Source: AC-32 sp038237925
Lineage (GTDB): Bacteria; Actinomycetota; Thermoleophilia; Gaiellales; Gaiellaceae
Assembly: GCA_038237925.1 (NCBI GenBank)
Contig: JBBRYF010000012.1
Coordinates: forward strand, 1 to 64,000
Length of the DNA: 64,000 bases
Reading direction: 5' to 3'
The notes beneath the pieces were generated by a model. It saw only the letters and a program-made list of their open reading frames with translations. It was not told the origin of the DNA and made no database searches. Shown here piece by piece: positions 47,787-57,048 of the stretch. A program made the translations under genes and the position numbers. Each line of letters starts with the position of its first letter. Position 1 is the first letter of the stretch.

Positions 47787-50645
47787 CTAGCTCAGCGCCT
47801 GGCGCACGATCCGGTCCTGCTCTTGTAGGTGCGCGGTCGGGTAGCCCTCGGACGGGCTCGCGCGCCACGGGCGGCCGACGAATCGCAGCTTCACGCCCTG
47901 TGGCAGTGTCTCCTCGAGCCGGTGGCGGATCGCCCGCCAGGGGCCCATGTTCTGCGGCTCCTCCTGGGCCCAGACGAGCTCCTCGAGGTGCGGGAACGAG
48001 CGGACGAGCTCGGTGGCCGCCGCGACCGGGAAGGGATAAAGCTGCTCGAGCCGCCCGACCGCGATCCAGTCGTCCGGGTCACGGAGCTCGTGCCCGACCA
48101 GGTCGTAGTAGACCTTGCCGGAGCAGAGCACGAGGCGGCGCACCTCCGCCGCGTCCGCGGATGGGTCGCCCAGCACCGGCCGGAACGAGGCCTCGGTGAG
48201 CTCGGGCAGCGGCGACGCTGCCTGCTTCAGTCGCAGCAGCCCCTTCGGCGTCATCACGACGAGGGGCCGAGCGCTCGGGTCGAGCGCCTGCCTGCGGAGC
48301 AGATGGAAGTACTGCGCCGCGGTCGTGCAGTTGACGATGCGGATGTTCTCCTGCGCCGCGAGCTGGAGGAAACGCTCCAGCCGTGCGCTCGAGTGCTCCG
48401 GCCCGTTGCCCTCGTAGCCGTGCGGCAACAGCAGCGTCAGGCGTGAGGTCTGTCCCCACTTCGAGAGTCCCGAGACGATGAACTGGTCGATCACCGTCTG
48501 GGCGCCGTTGACGAAGTCGCCGAACTGCGCCTCCCAGGCGACGAGCGCCTCGGGCGCGGCGACCGAGTAGCCATACTCGAAGCCGAGGCACGCTTCCTCG
48601 GAGAGCGGCGAGTTGTGGATCTCGAAGGATGCCGTCGCCTCGCCCAGGTGCTGGATGGGCGCGTACGCCTGCCCGTTCTCCGCGTCGTGCAGGACGAGGT
48701 GCCGGTGCGAGAACGTGCCGCGCTCGGTGTCCTGGCCGGTCAGCCGCACGGGGATGCCCTCGACGAGCAGGCTCCCGAACGCGAGCTCCTCGGCCTGGCC
48801 CCAGTCGATGCCGCCGTCGCTGAGCGCGACGCGCCTGCGGTCGAGCTGCTTGGCGAGCTTCGGGTTGACGGTGAAGCCGTCGGGCACGCGCAGCAGCTCA
48901 TCGTTCAGTGCGCGCAGCCGGTCGGCCGGGACCGCAGTCACGACCTCCGTGCCGGTCGAGGCCGGGATGCGGCCCTCGTACGCGACGGCTGGAATGCCCT
49001 GGCCGAAGGTCGTCCTCAGTCGCTCGTGGGCCTCTTTCAGCGTCGTGTCCACGCGCGCGGTCATCGCGTCCACGTCTTCCTGCGTGACGACGCCCTCGTC
49101 GATGAGCGCGTGCGCGTACTGCTCGCGCACGCTCGGCTGCTGTTCGATCCGCGCGGCCATCAGCGGCTGCGTGTACGCGGCCTCGTCCTGCTCGTTGTGA
49201 CCGTGGCGGCGGTAGCCGACGAGGTCGATCACGACGTCGGTGCAGAAGTGGCGCCTGAACGCCATCGCCAGGCGCACCGCCGAGAGGGCAGCCTCGGGAT
49301 CGTCGGCGTTAACGTGGATGATTGGGAGGTCGAAGCCCTTCGCCAGGTCGCTCGAGTAGCGCGTCGAGCGCGCGTCGGCCGGATCGGTTGTGAAACCGAT
49401 CTGGTTGTTGGCGATCAGATGCAGGCTGCCACCGGTCGAGTATCCGCCGAGATCGGCCAGGTTGAGCGTCTCGGCCACGACGCCCTGCGCGGGGAACGCC
49501 GCATCGCCGTGGATCTGGACCGCCATCGCGACCGAGGAGTCGTGGTAGCCGGTCGGCGTGGAGCGGTCGGTCTGCTCGGCGCGCGTCCGGCCCTCGACAA
49601 CTGGGTCGACAGCCTCGAGGTGGCTCGGGTTCGAGGCAAGCGTGACGGTGATCTCGCCGGCGGGCGTGCTGCGCGTGCCTTCGGCGCCGAGGTGGTACTT
49701 GACGTCCCCGGTCCCGCCCTCCGGATCGGAGACGACGGCCTCGAGCGTGCGTTCGCCCTCAAACTCGCGCAGGATCGTCTCGTAGGAGCGGCCGATCACG
49801 TGGGCAAGAACGTTCAGACGGCCGCGGTGTGCCATGCCGAGCACGACCTCGTGGCCACCTTCCTCGGCGGAGAGCACGATTGCCTCGTCCAGCATCGGCA
49901 CCATCACGTCGAGACCTTCGACAGAGAACTGCTTCTGGCCGAGGAACGCGCGGCGGAGGTAGCGCTCGAAGCCCTCGACCTGCGTCAGGCGTTCGAGCAG
50001 GCGACGCTTCTCCTCGGCGGGGAGCTTGTGGTGGTAGCGACGACCCTCGATCACGCTTCGCAGCCAAACCCGCTGCTCGTGATCGGATATGTGCTCGATC
50101 TCGTAGGCACTCGTGCCGCAGTAGACCTGCTGGAGCTGCGGGATCACGTCGGCGAGCGTCTCGCCCTCGACGTGGACTCCAAGGATCGTCGCCGGGATCA
50201 GCCGCTGCAGCTCCGGCGTCAGCTTCGGCTCGCGCCGCTCCGGCTCGAGGGACGGATCGCCCACCGGCTCGCCGCCGAGCGGGTCGAGCCGCGCCGCGAG
50301 GTGCCCGTACGTGCGGTAGGCGGTGACGAGCGCCATCGCGGCCGCGACGGCTGCGAGCAGCTTCTCGTCCGGAGCCGCGACGAGAGTCGGGACGGGCTCG
50401 ACCGCTGCGACCGCGGGCGCAGAAGCCGGGACCGGCGGCGGCGCCGGGGACACGTGCCCGTTGCCGTCCTCCTGGAGCAGCTCGACGAGCCGCGCCAGTC
50501 CGGGATGCGTCGCGACGAGATCGCTTGCGCCGCTCTCGAAGAGCGCGCGCCACTCGCTCGGGACCGCATCTGGGTTCTCGAGGTACTGCTCAAGGAGTGC
50601 GCTTGCGTAGCCCGCGTTTAGGCCGTCGACGTCGTGCATGCTCAT
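47787..50645 (-). CDS. sucA: 2-oxoglutarate dehydrogenase E1 component
   Basis: 952 residues from ATG 50645. The N-terminal helix that docks to E2 (LNAGYASALLEQYLENPD), the substrate-site segment GMAHRGRLNVLAHVIG, the ThDP/Mg motif GDAAFPAQG...NNQIGFTT and the C-terminal transketolase-like half (GFEYGYSVAAPEALVAWEAQFGD without its end) are clear. It decarboxylates 2-oxoglutarate in the TCA cycle. Many actinobacteria fuse an E2-type acyltransferase domain to this enzyme (Kgd/OdhA); here only a 60-residue Pro/Ala linker follows the N-terminal helix, so it is the plain E1 form. E2 and E3 must be encoded elsewhere. Confidence 0.95.
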   Translation of the reverse strand: MSMHDVDGLNAGYASALLEQYLENPDAVPSEWRALFESGASDLVATHPGLARLVELLQEDGNGHVSPAPPPVPASAPAVAAVEPVPTLVAAPDEKLLAAVAAAMALVTAYRTYGHLAARLDPLGGEPVGDPSLEPERREPKLTPELQRLIPATILGVHVEGETLADVIPQLQQVYCGTSAYEIEHISDHEQRVWLRSVIEGRRYHHKLPAEEKRRLLERLTQVEGFERYLRRAFLGQKQFSVEGLDVMVPMLDEAIVLSAEEGGHEVVLGMAHRGRLNVLAHVIGRSYETILREFEGERTLEAVVSDPEGGTGDVKYHLGAEGTRSTPAGEITVTLASNPSHLEAVDPVVEGRTRAEQTDRSTPTGYHDSSVAMAVQIHGDAAFPAQGVVAETLNLADLGGYSTGGSLHLIANNQIGFTTDPADARSTRYSSDLAKGFDLPIIHVNADDPEAALSAVRLAMAFRRHFCTDVVIDLVGYRRHGHNEQDEAAYTQPLMAARIEQQPSVREQYAHALIDEGVVTQEDVDAMTARVDTTLKEAHERLRTTFGQGIPAVAYEGRIPASTGTEVVTAVPADRLRALNDELLRVPDGFTVNPKLAKQLDRRRVALSDGGIDWGQAEELAFGSLLVEGIPVRLTGQDTERGTFSHRHLVLHDAENGQAYAPIQHLGEATASFEIHNSPLSEEACLGFEYGYSVAAPEALVAWEAQFGDFVNGAQTVIDQFIVSGLSKWGQTSRLTLLLPHGYEGNGPEHSSARLERFLQLAAQENIRIVNCTTAAQYFHLLRRQALDPSARPLVVMTPKGLLRLKQAASPLPELTEASFRPVLGDPSADAAEVRRLVLCSGKVYYDLVGHELRDPDDWIAVGRLEQLYPFPVAAATELVRSFPHLEELVWAQEEPQNMGPWRAIRHRLEETLPQGVKLRFVGRPWRASPSEGYPTAHLQEQDRIVRQALS

Positions 50646-50695
50646 CGTCTTTGTTGTACCAACCGGGATCCCTCCCGGCGCGGATCTTCGCGCGC

Positions 50696-50956
50696 CTAGT
50701 AGAGGGGGTTGCCGGTGATCACCGCGGCTGCCATGCCGACGAGGAAGCAGACCGCGCCGACGGCGATCGCGGCACCCGCGAGACGCGAGTGGCGGCCGCC
50801 GATCGACGCCGCGAGCAGCGCCAGCAGGAGCGCGCACGGGATCAGGCGCCCGGGCCGGTAGGCGACTGCGATCAGGCTCGTGAAGATCGAAAGCGCGGCC
50901 AGCAGCCCGGCGATCGCCTCGCCCGTACGCGCCCGTGTCTGCGGCTGTGCGCTCAT
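50696..50956 (-). CDS. 86-residue small membrane protein
   Basis: ATG 50956 overlaps the stop of the preceding gene (ATGA). Three hydrophobic stretches (IAGLLAALSIFTSLIAVAY, CALLLALLAASIG, GAAIAVGAVCFLVGMAAAVI) suggest three transmembrane helices. No family assigned. Coupled to the next small membrane protein. Confidence 0.65.
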   Translation of the reverse strand: MSAQPQTRARTGEAIAGLLAALSIFTSLIAVAYRPGRLIPCALLLALLAASIGGRHSRLAGAAIAVGAVCFLVGMAAAVITGNPLY

Positions 50957-51207
50957 CGCGACACCGTGGCCCGGCGGACGCGCGCGGGTGTCCGCTCCGG
51001 ACCCCGCCTCGGCCCTGTGCGGTGCAGCCGCGGCCTCCACGGCGACCTCGGCTCGAGCGGCTCCACGACCCCGGCGCGGGACGGCTCGGGCGGCTTCGGC
51101 TCGGCCTTCACGGCCCAGTAGACGACGAGGCAGAGGTAGACGATCGGAATCTTCAGGACGAGCATCATGAAGACGAACTCCCAGACCATCGGGAAAGTGT
51201 ACGCCAT
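50953..51207 (-). CDS. 84-residue single-TM protein
   Basis: ATG 51207 gives a protein whose first 35 residues hold a long hydrophobic helix (VWEFVFMMLVLKIPIVYLCL), then a charged Pro/Arg-rich cytoplasmic tail. The 3' end overlaps the following gene by 4 nt. It is conserved-looking in composition but unassigned; similar one-TM proteins accompany transport or respiratory complexes. Confidence 0.6.
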   Translation of the reverse strand: MAYTFPMVWEFVFMMLVLKIPIVYLCLVVYWAVKAEPKPPEPSRAGVVEPLEPRSPWRPRLHRTGPRRGPERTPARVRRATVSR

Positions 51208-51266
51208 GTTTGCGGCACCCGGCCTGCACGAGGGACGGCCCGAAAGCCGCCCCTCGTGAGCGCCGG

Positions 51267-51377
51267 TCAGAGGCGCCCGAGCCCGCTCGAACCGGAACCG
51301 CAACCGGGCAGGGCGAGCAGGATCCACAGCAGCACGAGCGCCGCAAGGAGGATCGCCACTCCGCGCCAGCTACGCAC
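51267..51377 (-). CDS. 36-residue single-TM peptide
   Basis: GTG 51377 overlaps the 3' end of the secreted-protein gene by 8 nt, and the frame ends at TGA 51267-51269. One hydrophobic helix (VAILLAALVLLWILLALPGC) is followed by a Gly/Ser tail. The LPGC could be a lipobox, but its position behind such a short N-terminus is odd. Translational overlap is the only support. Confidence 0.4.
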   Translation of the reverse strand: MRSWRGVAILLAALVLLWILLALPGCGSGSSGLGRL

Positions 51378-51939
51378 CCGACCAGCTCGCGCCGCTGCCT
51401 CCGTCGCCATGGACCCAGACGTCCACGATCGGGTACTTGTGCGGGCAGTACCACACGACGCACGCGTGGAACTCGCCCTGTGTCCAGGCGTCGGTCGAGT
51501 ACGTGCCGACGCCGCGGCCGTTGCAGCGCTCGAGCAGACAGTTCGATCCCACGTGCCGGTCGAAGATCCACCCGAAGGCGGTGTTCGAGGCCCACCGGTC
51601 GCGCCAGAAATACGTGATCGCACCCGCGGACCAGCACCAGCGAACCTGCTCGTTGTAGCGGAACACGACCATGTGCGCGAGGTTGCGGCGCGTCGCCCGC
51701 ACCCAGCGCGTGCGGCAGTTTCCGGACGCGAACCCGTACGCGGCGGCCGACTCCGTAATCACGTCCGAGTCGCCCTCGCTCGTCCCGCAGTCCACGTACG
51801 GGTCGCTGCACGTGTCCGCCGGGTAATCCGGCGGCGCGATTGCCGCCGCGCGGCCCGGCAGGAGCGCGAGCACGCCCGCACACAGCGCGGCGACCAGGAC
51901 AAGGCCGGCCGCCCCACGTAGCTTCCTTCCTGTCTCCAT
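51370..51939 (-). CDS. Secreted Cys/Trp-rich protein of unknown function
   Basis: 189 residues from ATG 51939. A classical signal peptide (LRGAAGLVLVAALCAGVLALLPGRAAA in parts) is followed by about 155 residues with eight Cys (DTCSDPYVDCG, GNCRTRWV, VRWCWSAG, SNCLLERCNG, FHACVVWYCP), probably four disulfides. There are many Trp and Tyr, and a basic segment RATRRNLAHMVVFRYNE. The size and disulfide pattern recall small secreted binding or inhibitor proteins. No family recognised. Gap on the 5' side 51940-52119 is uncoded. Confidence 0.65.
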   Translation of the reverse strand: METGRKLRGAAGLVLVAALCAGVLALLPGRAAAIAPPDYPADTCSDPYVDCGTSEGDSDVITESAAAYGFASGNCRTRWVRATRRNLAHMVVFRYNEQVRWCWSAGAITYFWRDRWASNTAFGWIFDRHVGSNCLLERCNGRGVGTYSTDAWTQGEFHACVVWYCPHKYPIVDVWVHGDGGSGASWSGA

Positions 51940-52119
51940 CGTCCACCTCCCGTCGACTCATGCCGACGGTAGGCGTGGCCGGCGCGCGGGTGTGGAACGC
52001 CTTCGTGTCGAAATCGCAACATTTCGCGCAGGTCCTACGACACCCGCGCGCGCCTGCCTAGTGGCCGTTTTGGCCATGCGGCGGGAATGCACGGGAACGC
52101 AGCGCGTTCGACCAGGGCG

Positions 52120-53016
52120 ATGGCGAAGGTCTGGTGTGCAGAGGTCGAGCTCCGTGGCGCGGGTGGCGAGCCAGTCGACCTCCGGCGAACGCTCGCTTCG
52201 CACGGGGTCGCCGACCTGCCGCCGAACGAGATCGACGCCGCGGCACAGACGCTGACGACGACGCTCGTGCTCGCGCCGGGGAAGGCGCGCACGGTCAGCG
52301 TCGGCCCGGGTCGCGCCGGCTTTGCCCGCGTGGAGGCCGCCGGTGTCGCCGCTGCGGAAGGACGAGAGATCAGCGAAGCGGTCGGTCGCATGCTGCGCCT
52401 CGACGCCGACCTCTCGGGCTTCTACTCGGTGGCGAGCGCAGACCCCGACCTCGCGTGGGCCGGCGGGGGCGCCGGCCGGATGATGCGGAGCCCGACGGTC
52501 TTCGAGGACGTCGTCAAGACGATCTGCACGACCAACTGCGCCTGGTCGGCGACGGTACGCATGACCGCCGCGCTCGTTGAGCACCTCGGCGCCGAGGCCC
52601 CGGGCGGGCGCCACGCGTTCCCGTCGCCGCAGGCCATGGCGGAGGCCGGCGATGAGTTCTACCGCGACGCCGTTCGTGCCGGCTACCGCGGGGCGTACCT
52701 GCGCTCGCTCGCAGGCAGCGTCGCGGACGGACGGCTCGACCTCGAGCGGCTGACCGACCCCGAGCTGTCGGACGACGAGGTCGCGGAACAGCTGATCGCG
52801 CTCCCCGGCTGCGGCCCTTACGCGACGGCGCACATCATGATGCTGCTCGGCCGCTACTCACGGCTGATCCTCGACTCGTGGACGCGTCCGACGTACGCGC
52901 GCCTCAACGGCCGCAAGGCCGCCGACAGGACGATCGAACGGCGCTTCCGCCGCTACCGCGACTACGCGGGCTTGGCCTTCTGGCTGTACCTCACGCGCGA
53001 CTGGGTCGACGGCTGA
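52120..53016 (+). CDS. HhH-GPD DNA glycosylase (AlkA/OGG-like)
   Basis: 298 residues from ATG 52120 (an in-frame ATG at 52087 is possible). An N-terminal AlkA-type beta domain is followed by the HhH-GPD core: SPTVFEDVVKTICTTNCAWS, the hairpin LIALPGCGPYATAHI and the catalytic Asp of RLILDSWTRP. There is no Lys at the OGG1 position, so it is a monofunctional, AlkA-like glycosylase, possibly for alkylated or oxidised purines. No Fe-S cluster cysteines at the end. The last 55 nt overlap the convergent oxidase-paralogue gene. Confidence 0.85.
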   Translation: MAKVWCAEVELRGAGGEPVDLRRTLASHGVADLPPNEIDAAAQTLTTTLVLAPGKARTVSVGPGRAGFARVEAAGVAAAEGREISEAVGRMLRLDADLSGFYSVASADPDLAWAGGGAGRMMRSPTVFEDVVKTICTTNCAWSATVRMTAALVEHLGAEAPGGRHAFPSPQAMAEAGDEFYRDAVRAGYRGAYLRSLAGSVADGRLDLERLTDPELSDDEVAEQLIALPGCGPYATAHIMMLLGRYSRLILDSWTRPTYARLNGRKAADRTIERRFRRYRDYAGLAFWLYLTRDWVDG

Positions 53017-56000
53017 CGCGACCTCGCGGCCTGCTTCCCCACGAACGCGAAGCCGGCGAACATCAGCGCGATTCCAACGAGCTCGCCGACGTAGACGAGC
53101 GAGTACGAGCCCGCGCGCGAGAGGCCGGTCGCGAGCGCGACGACGATCGCGCCGCTCCCGATCCAGAGGTTCGGCCGCACGCGCTGCCGCCGCACGATCG
53201 AATAGAGCGAGCCGCCGATCAGGAAGAGGCTCCCGAACGAGTTGAGCCCGACCGCCCAGAGGAACGCGTTCCCGACGAGTGCGCCGTTCGCCGGGGGCCG
53301 GCCGTGACCGGTCGCGGCGAGCGCCGTCCCGTCGACGCCGGCGAGCGCCACCGTCACGACGGCCGCGAATGTCGCGACGACGAGACCGCCCACGAGGACG
53401 TCTCGCGCTCGCTTCGGCAGGAGCAGCCACGCCGAGCCGGCTCCGAGGTAGGCAACGGTGAGCACGCCGCCTGCGAGGTAGTAGGTCCGGACGAGCGCGG
53501 GGCTCCAGCCGAGTCTCTGCGCGAGCGCCTCGCAGGCCGCAGCGACGGCGAAGAGCGTGAGGCCGAGGCCCCAGAGCACCTTCTCCCCCGAGCGCCGGCG
53601 CAGCAGCGACCGGAGCAGGAGCGCGGCGAACGCGAGCGCGACGAGCGCGGCGCAGAGGGGTAGGAGCGAATCCAGCACGGCGGGCGCCGCGGCGTGCGGC
53701 CGCGAGCTGATCGCGGTGACGGCTGCCGAGGCCGGGACGATGCGCAGGTAGGTGTAGTCGCGGCCGCCGAACATCCCTTCGTGCGTGGCCAGGAATGCGT
53801 AGCTGCCGGTCCGCAGCGGGCGCCGCGGTGCGAGCACGAGCTGGCGCGGGGACGCCTTCGTGACCCGGAGCGCCACCGAGCCCCCCCGGTCGAGGTCGAA
53901 GAGCTGGTACGCCTTCGGGGCGTCGACCGCGGCGGCCCGAACGAGCAGCGAGCGCACGTCGGTCGTGTGCAGGCGAAGGGCGTCAGCGGGGGTCGTCGAC
54001 TGCGGCGCGTCCCAGGCGAACAGCTTCACGGGGCCGCGCTTCGTCGTCACGAACTGCCCGGTCACCTCCTGCGTCAGGCGGGGCTCGTAGGAGTAGCGAA
54101 CGGTGCTGCCGCCGACGCCCGCGAGCGCGGGGACGAACGGGATCGCGACGAGCAGGAGTGCGATCCCGCCGAGGGCGGCGGTGACCCTCGCGCGGTAGCT
54201 GCCGGTCCGTTGCGTACGACCGCGGGGCGGCCGGTGCTCGAGCTTCGCACGCCGACGCGCATGCGCGCGGTAGAGGAACGCGGACGAGATGAGCGCCATC
54301 GTCGGCAGCCACGCGAGCTCGACGCGCCAGCCGATGCCGCGCAGCGGCCCCTGCCCATACGGGCTGAACGCGACCGGGATCACCGCCCACGTGAGCGCCG
54401 GCCCGGCCATCAGCAGGATCGACGCCGCGAGCGGGAAGCCGGCGAAGAGCCAGCCGATCCCGGGGAACCCCATCAGCCCGAGCGGGAGCTCGTAGGCAGC
54501 GAGCGCCGCAGGGCTCCGCCGGCGCACGCGCTTCGGGATCGTGCCCGAGTAGATGCGCGGAGCCGCGGCGAGCGACGCGCGGCCCTCGATGCGCTGGCGC
54601 TTCGTCATCCTCCAGGCCGCCGCCGAGAAGGCCGCGAAGCCGACCAGCACGACCGCGGCCGCCGGCACGAGCACGAGCGACTGCCACGGCTCAAGCGCCG
54701 AGACGGCGGACGCGAACGAGCGCCCTCGCGCCACGCGGTGAGCCTCGACGGCGGAGAACGCGACGCCGGCCGCGTAGTAGACGGCAATCCCGAGCGGCAC
54801 GAGCCGCACGACGAGGCGCGCCCTGCGGGCATGCCACTCGGCCCCGAGAGCATGCAGCGCCGCGAGCGAGAGTCCGGTCAGCAGCAGCATCAGCCCGCCG
54901 AGCATGTTCAGCTGGGCGTGCAAGTTGACGATCACGTCGCCCGCCTCGCCGCCGCGGTCGAGTGCCTCGTTCACGAGCGGCACCGCCTGAACCGGACCCT
55001 GCAGCGTCCCCACCGCCAGCGCCGCGCAGCCGGCGAGCACGAACGGCCGGAGCAGGCCGCTGCTCCCGCGCACCGCGCGCACGATCACGACGAGCAGGAA
55101 CCAGAACGCGGAGAACATCGCGATCCCGGAGCCCATGATCAAATACGGGTGCAGCGCCGTCGCGTCTTCCGCCTGGGTCGGCGTGAGCCCGTGATGGACG
55201 ACGAGCGCGCCCTCGTGGAAGCCGAGGTAGAGCGCCGAGAAGTAGAAGGCGAGCGAGCCGCCGAGCAGCGAGAAGAACACTCTGTTCACGAGCCATGCGG
55301 ACGGCTCGGTGCCGCCGGCGGAGCGGACGAGCGCGAAGAACGCGCCGGCGACGAGCATCGTCAGCCCGGTGACGAGGTTGATGTGCGCGTGGCTGATCGG
55401 GTCGATCCACTCGCCGGCGTGACCGGCCTTGTAGAGCCAGTTGGCGTTGGCCGGCGTGACCTGGATCACGCCCTGGACGGTCCCGACGGTCAGCGCCAGC
55501 GCACCGGTGGCGAAGAACTTCCAGAGGTGCCACTGCGGCTTGGGCACGCGCACGAGGCGCGACTGGAAGATCGTCACGACGACGTTGGTCGCGAAGCACC
55601 AGTAGCCAAGACCCATCACCCCGGCGCCCATTCCGGTCGGCGCCTTGTACCAGTTGCCCATGTGGGCCTTGGCAGCCGGGTAGGTCCAGCCGTGCTCGAT
55701 CAGCGGGCCCATCGCGATCCCGTTGCCGATCAGCGAAACGTAGAAGACGGCCAGCCCGACCACGGTGAGCCAGAACGCGCTCTGGGCGAGCCCTTCGCTC
55801 GCGAGCGGCCGGCGCACGACCCGCGGCAGTGCGAGCCAGCAGAGCCCCGTCGCCAGCAACGTCCCGCCGCCGACGATCATCACGTGCGTGTTCGAGAGGT
55901 CCCGGACTAGATGGCCCGCGTAGCCGGTGCGAGCCAGGTACTCGGAGATCCACGGCAGGTTCTTGAGCGCCATGTGGAGGCTGCCGAGGATGAGGAAGAA

Positions 56001-56183
56001 GCCGCCGGCGAGGAAGTACTTCGCGACCTTGCGGTCGTGCGCGTGCAGTTCCTCGTCCGTGTACGGCTCCTCGCGCACCGGCGGCGTCCGCCCGGGCACG
56101 AAGCGGAGCATCGCGGCGAGCAGGACCGCGAAGAACGAGAGGTACGTCAGGAACTGGAGCGAGGTGACGTGCTTGACGTACAC
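52962..56183 (-). CDS. Haem-copper-oxidase subunit I paralogue without CuB ligands, fused to extra domains
   Basis: 1073 residues from ATG 56183, the last gene of the cbb3 operon. Residues 95-120 (NTHVMIVGGG...ALPR) align with helix 2 of the neighbouring CcoN, His100 matching its haem-b ligand His86. ISHAHINLVTG (His265, His267) matches the HxH of CcoN helix 10. At the CuB sites CcoN has WYAHN and GDHHILQ, here WYKAP (178-182) and GTVQGVIQ (234-241), so all three Cu-ligand His and the cross-linked Tyr are lost. Residues 390-430 repeat the pattern (GTLQGPVQ...LHAQLNMLGG). Further membrane helices, an extracytoplasmic beta-rich domain (about 690-810) and a final helix bundle follow. It may bind haem only, as an electron-transfer or assembly subunit; inference. 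Confidence 0.75.
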   Translation of the reverse strand: MYVKHVTSLQFLTYLSFFAVLLAAMLRFVPGRTPPVREEPYTDEELHAHDRKVAKYFLAGGFFLILGSLHMALKNLPWISEYLARTGYAGHLVRDLSNTHVMIVGGGTLLATGLCWLALPRVVRRPLASEGLAQSAFWLTVVGLAVFYVSLIGNGIAMGPLIEHGWTYPAAKAHMGNWYKAPTGMGAGVMGLGYWCFATNVVVTIFQSRLVRVPKPQWHLWKFFATGALALTVGTVQGVIQVTPANANWLYKAGHAGEWIDPISHAHINLVTGLTMLVAGAFFALVRSAGGTEPSAWLVNRVFFSLLGGSLAFYFSALYLGFHEGALVVHHGLTPTQAEDATALHPYLIMGSGIAMFSAFWFLLVVIVRAVRGSSGLLRPFVLAGCAALAVGTLQGPVQAVPLVNEALDRGGEAGDVIVNLHAQLNMLGGLMLLLTGLSLAALHALGAEWHARRARLVVRLVPLGIAVYYAAGVAFSAVEAHRVARGRSFASAVSALEPWQSLVLVPAAAVVLVGFAAFSAAAWRMTKRQRIEGRASLAAAPRIYSGTIPKRVRRRSPAALAAYELPLGLMGFPGIGWLFAGFPLAASILLMAGPALTWAVIPVAFSPYGQGPLRGIGWRVELAWLPTMALISSAFLYRAHARRRAKLEHRPPRGRTQRTGSYRARVTAALGGIALLLVAIPFVPALAGVGGSTVRYSYEPRLTQEVTGQFVTTKRGPVKLFAWDAPQSTTPADALRLHTTDVRSLLVRAAAVDAPKAYQLFDLDRGGSVALRVTKASPRQLVLAPRRPLRTGSYAFLATHEGMFGGRDYTYLRIVPASAAVTAISSRPHAAAPAVLDSLLPLCAALVALAFAALLLRSLLRRRSGEKVLWGLGLTLFAVAAACEALAQRLGWSPALVRTYYLAGGVLTVAYLGAGSAWLLLPKRARDVLVGGLVVATFAAVVTVALAGVDGTALAATGHGRPPANGALVGNAFLWAVGLNSFGSLFLIGGSLYSIVRRQRVRPNLWIGSGAIVVALATGLSRAGSYSLVYVGELVGIALMFAGFAFVGKQAARSRQPSTQSRVRYSQKAKPA

Positions 56184-56195
56184 GTCGCCACCGGG

Positions 56196-56372
56196 CTAGC
56201 GGAGCCCGGGCTCCAAGAAGTAGACCGTCAGCGTCCAGCCGAGGTAGAAGAGGACGAACACGGCGAGGATGATCCAGGCGCGGATCGACGAGCCGCGCGA
56301 ATGGCGCACGTCGGCGCCGACGTCGCGGTAGCCGGCCAATGGACGGGCGGGGCGGTGGCCTTCGTCTGCCAT
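56196..56372 (-). CDS. 58-residue single-TM subunit of the oxidase operon
   Basis: ATG 56372 shares one base with the stop of the previous gene (TGATG). A 30-residue polar N-terminus (RPARPLAGYRDVGADVRHSR) precedes one helix (AWIILAVFVLFYLGWTLTVY) and a short tail. Size and topology resemble small CcoQ/CcoH-like accessory subunits, but there is no sequence match. It ends 12 nt before the large paralogue gene. Confidence 0.6.
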   Translation of the reverse strand: MADEGHRPARPLAGYRDVGADVRHSRGSSIRAWIILAVFVLFYLGWTLTVYFLEPGLR

Positions 56373-56701
56373 CAGAACACCTTCTCCATCACGCGCGGCG
56401 CGTCGGCCTGGAGGCCGACCACGTCGTGCAGCATCCGCTCGAACGTGTAGCCGCGCTCGAGGTACACCTCGAGCTGCTCGGGGGTGTCCCAAGTCGTGTA
56501 GAGGTGCACGCGGTAGTCGGCGCCTTCCGGCTCGACGAACGCCTCGAGCTTCTGGCACCCGGGGTACTCCTGCACATGGCCCTTGAGCGCCTGCATCGAG
56601 CCGAAGACCAGCGGCCAGTCGGCAGCCGGGACGACGACGACACTGGCGGACGACCAGGCGACGTAGGGGAGCGCGGAAGGGGCGGCGATCGCGCCCTCCA
56701 T
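56372..56701 (-). CDS. ABM-fold protein in the oxidase operon
   Basis: 109 residues from ATG 56701, sharing one base with the upstream stop. The pattern VVVVPAADWPLVFGSMQALKGH, YPGCQKLEAFVEPEG, YRVHLYTTWDTPEQLEVYLE and RGYTFERMLHD fits the dimeric alpha/beta-barrel ABM fold, seen also in haem-degrading IsdG-like proteins. A His pair needed for haem binding is not obvious. Its location between membrane subunits suggests a cytosolic role in maturation or haem handling, by inference only. Confidence 0.6.
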   Translation of the reverse strand: MEGAIAAPSALPYVAWSSASVVVVPAADWPLVFGSMQALKGHVQEYPGCQKLEAFVEPEGADYRVHLYTTWDTPEQLEVYLERGYTFERMLHDVVGLQADAPRVMEKVF

Positions 56702-57048
56702 CAGAACTTCTGCCCCCAGACGAGATGGCCGACGATCAGCACGACGGCGAAGGCGGTCACGATCGCGGTCAGGAGCAGGAAGAAGAGCGACGAGGGGCCG
56801 GCGAGCTCGGTCGTGTAGCCGCCGAAGCTGTCGACCGGGTAGATGCCGGTCTTCTGCCGGGTCGTCCGGTACTGCCAGACCCACAGGAGGATCACCAGCG
56901 AGAGCACGATCACGAAGCCCCAGAGCCAGGCGAGGTCGATCCAGCGCACGTGCCAGGTCGCCGAGCGCTGCATCGTCTCCTGGTGCGCCTGGAGGTAGTG
57001 GTAGTAGAGCCGCGCGTGCTGCGGCGAGTCACCGCTAGGCATCCCCAT
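56701..57048 (-). CDS. 115-residue two-TM protein of the oxidase operon
   Basis: ATG 57048 lies 14 nt inside the 3' end of the previous gene. The N-terminus is His/Tyr-rich (HARLYYHYLQAHQETMQ); helix 1 is WLWGFVIVLSLVILLWVW and helix 2 LLLTAIVTAFAVVLIVGHLV, with a short outside loop (TGIYPVDSFGGY). It lies in the oxidase operon with 1-14 nt overlaps to both neighbours. No known family; probably a structural subunit. Confidence 0.6.
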   Translation of the reverse strand: MGMPSGDSPQHARLYYHYLQAHQETMQRSATWHVRWIDLAWLWGFVIVLSLVILLWVWQYRTTRQKTGIYPVDSFGGYTTELAGPSSLFFLLLTAIVTAFAVVLIVGHLVWGQKF

